A stretch of 34,267 nucleotides of DNA from an uncultured Actinomycetes bacterium (lineage in GTDB: Bacteria > Actinomycetota > Thermoleophilia > Gaiellales > F1-60-MAGs149): positions 1-34,267 of the forward strand of contig CAIQOY010000191.1 of the NCBI GenBank assembly GCA_903873565.1, read 5' to 3'. Shown one piece after another: positions 34,157 to 34,267 of this stretch (positions within the stretch are counted from its first letter, which is position 1; the number at the start of each line of letters is the position of its first letter). A program made the translations under genes and the position numbers. The notes under the pieces were generated by a model. It was not told the origin of the DNA and did no database searches. It worked only from the letters and a program-made list of their open reading frames with translations.

Positions 34157-34267
34157 CGCGCCTCCGTGGGGATGGCGTCGGGCGCCCGCAGGTAGCGGGG
34201 CGCGGCCGTCGCGGGCTCCCGCTCGGCGACCGCGAGGACCGCCGCGGGCTGCGGCGCGTGGCGCGGG
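34153..34267 (-). CDS. tsaB: TsaB, C-terminal fragment
   Basis: The last 37 codons of a gene entering from the right edge are present. The reading frame ends RYLRAPDAIPTEAR, and PRYLRAPDA is the conserved C-terminus of TsaB (YgaZ/YeaZ), the inactive paralogue that partners TsaD in t6A synthesis. The TGA overlaps the rimI start (ATGA). Position and motif agree; the rest of the gene is outside the window. Confidence 0.85.
   Translation of the reverse strand, partial: PRHAPQPAAVLAVAEREPATAAPRYLRAPDAIPTEAR

Overview
The window is a gene-dense stretch of about 34 kb of very GC-rich chromosome with no mobile element, CRISPR array or plasmid gene. It carries 38 complete protein genes, two partial genes at its edges, one tRNA and one TPP riboswitch. 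The GC content, GTG/TTG starts, promoters abutting start codons, a MerR/GarA-type FHA/PgsA cluster and a K+-independent proton-pumping pyrophosphatase together suggest an actinomycetote. I infer a deep branch such as Thermoleophilia/Solirubrobacterales; there is no rRNA here to prove it.

Layout. 1-2400 (minus): GNAT fragment, apt, a MerR regulator resembling FtsR, a zinc-ribbon/FHA protein resembling GarA/OdhI, and a PgsA-like CDP-alcohol phosphatidyltransferase. 2440-7414 (minus): a long isoleucyl-tRNA synthetase with a rearranged HIGH motif, a small acidic protein, a Nudix hydrolase and a serine hydrolase of the beta-lactamase fold. 7459-9144: a secreted protein of unknown function, divergent from glutaryl-CoA dehydrogenase and its coupled small partner (9267-10789). 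10791-12461: a GST-like protein, an ABM-domain protein, a chagasin-like lipoprotein and tRNA-Val. 12507-16759 (minus): a PcrA/UvrD helicase and a secreted Ig-like repeat protein. 16888-17732 (plus): a VanZ-like protein overlapping a degenerate HAD protein. 17729-22546: threonine metabolism, with thrC plus two coupled EamA transporters facing hom across about 40 bp, then an SDR oxidoreductase. 22607-24718: hppA. 24827-27355: TPP riboswitch, thiS, thiG and a thiE-thiD fusion. 27333-31129 (minus): ybdK-like ligase, unknown protein, mtnP and a polysaccharide deacetylase. 31193-31759 (plus): a zinc-finger anti-sigma-like membrane protein. 31769-34267 (minus): tsaB (partial), rimI, tsaD, a glutaredoxin-like protein and rex.

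How it works together. Coupled sets, seen as ATGA/GTGA/TTGA overlaps, are tsaB-rimI-tsaD-grx, thrC-EamA-EamA, thiS-thiG-thiED, ybdK-unknown-mtnP and gcdH-unknown. Most transcription-unit heads share one signal: a TANNNT hexamer 6-10 nt before the start codon and no Shine-Dalgarno sequence, the signature of leaderless mRNA. The minority with a good Shine-Dalgarno are gcdH, the ABM gene and thiS, the last inside the riboswitch. The observations I rate highest are the GXHH signature of IleRS (predicted mupirocin hyper-resistance), the pervasive leaderless promoter geometry, a tRNA-Val with C33 instead of U33, and the thrC-EamA-EamA unit.
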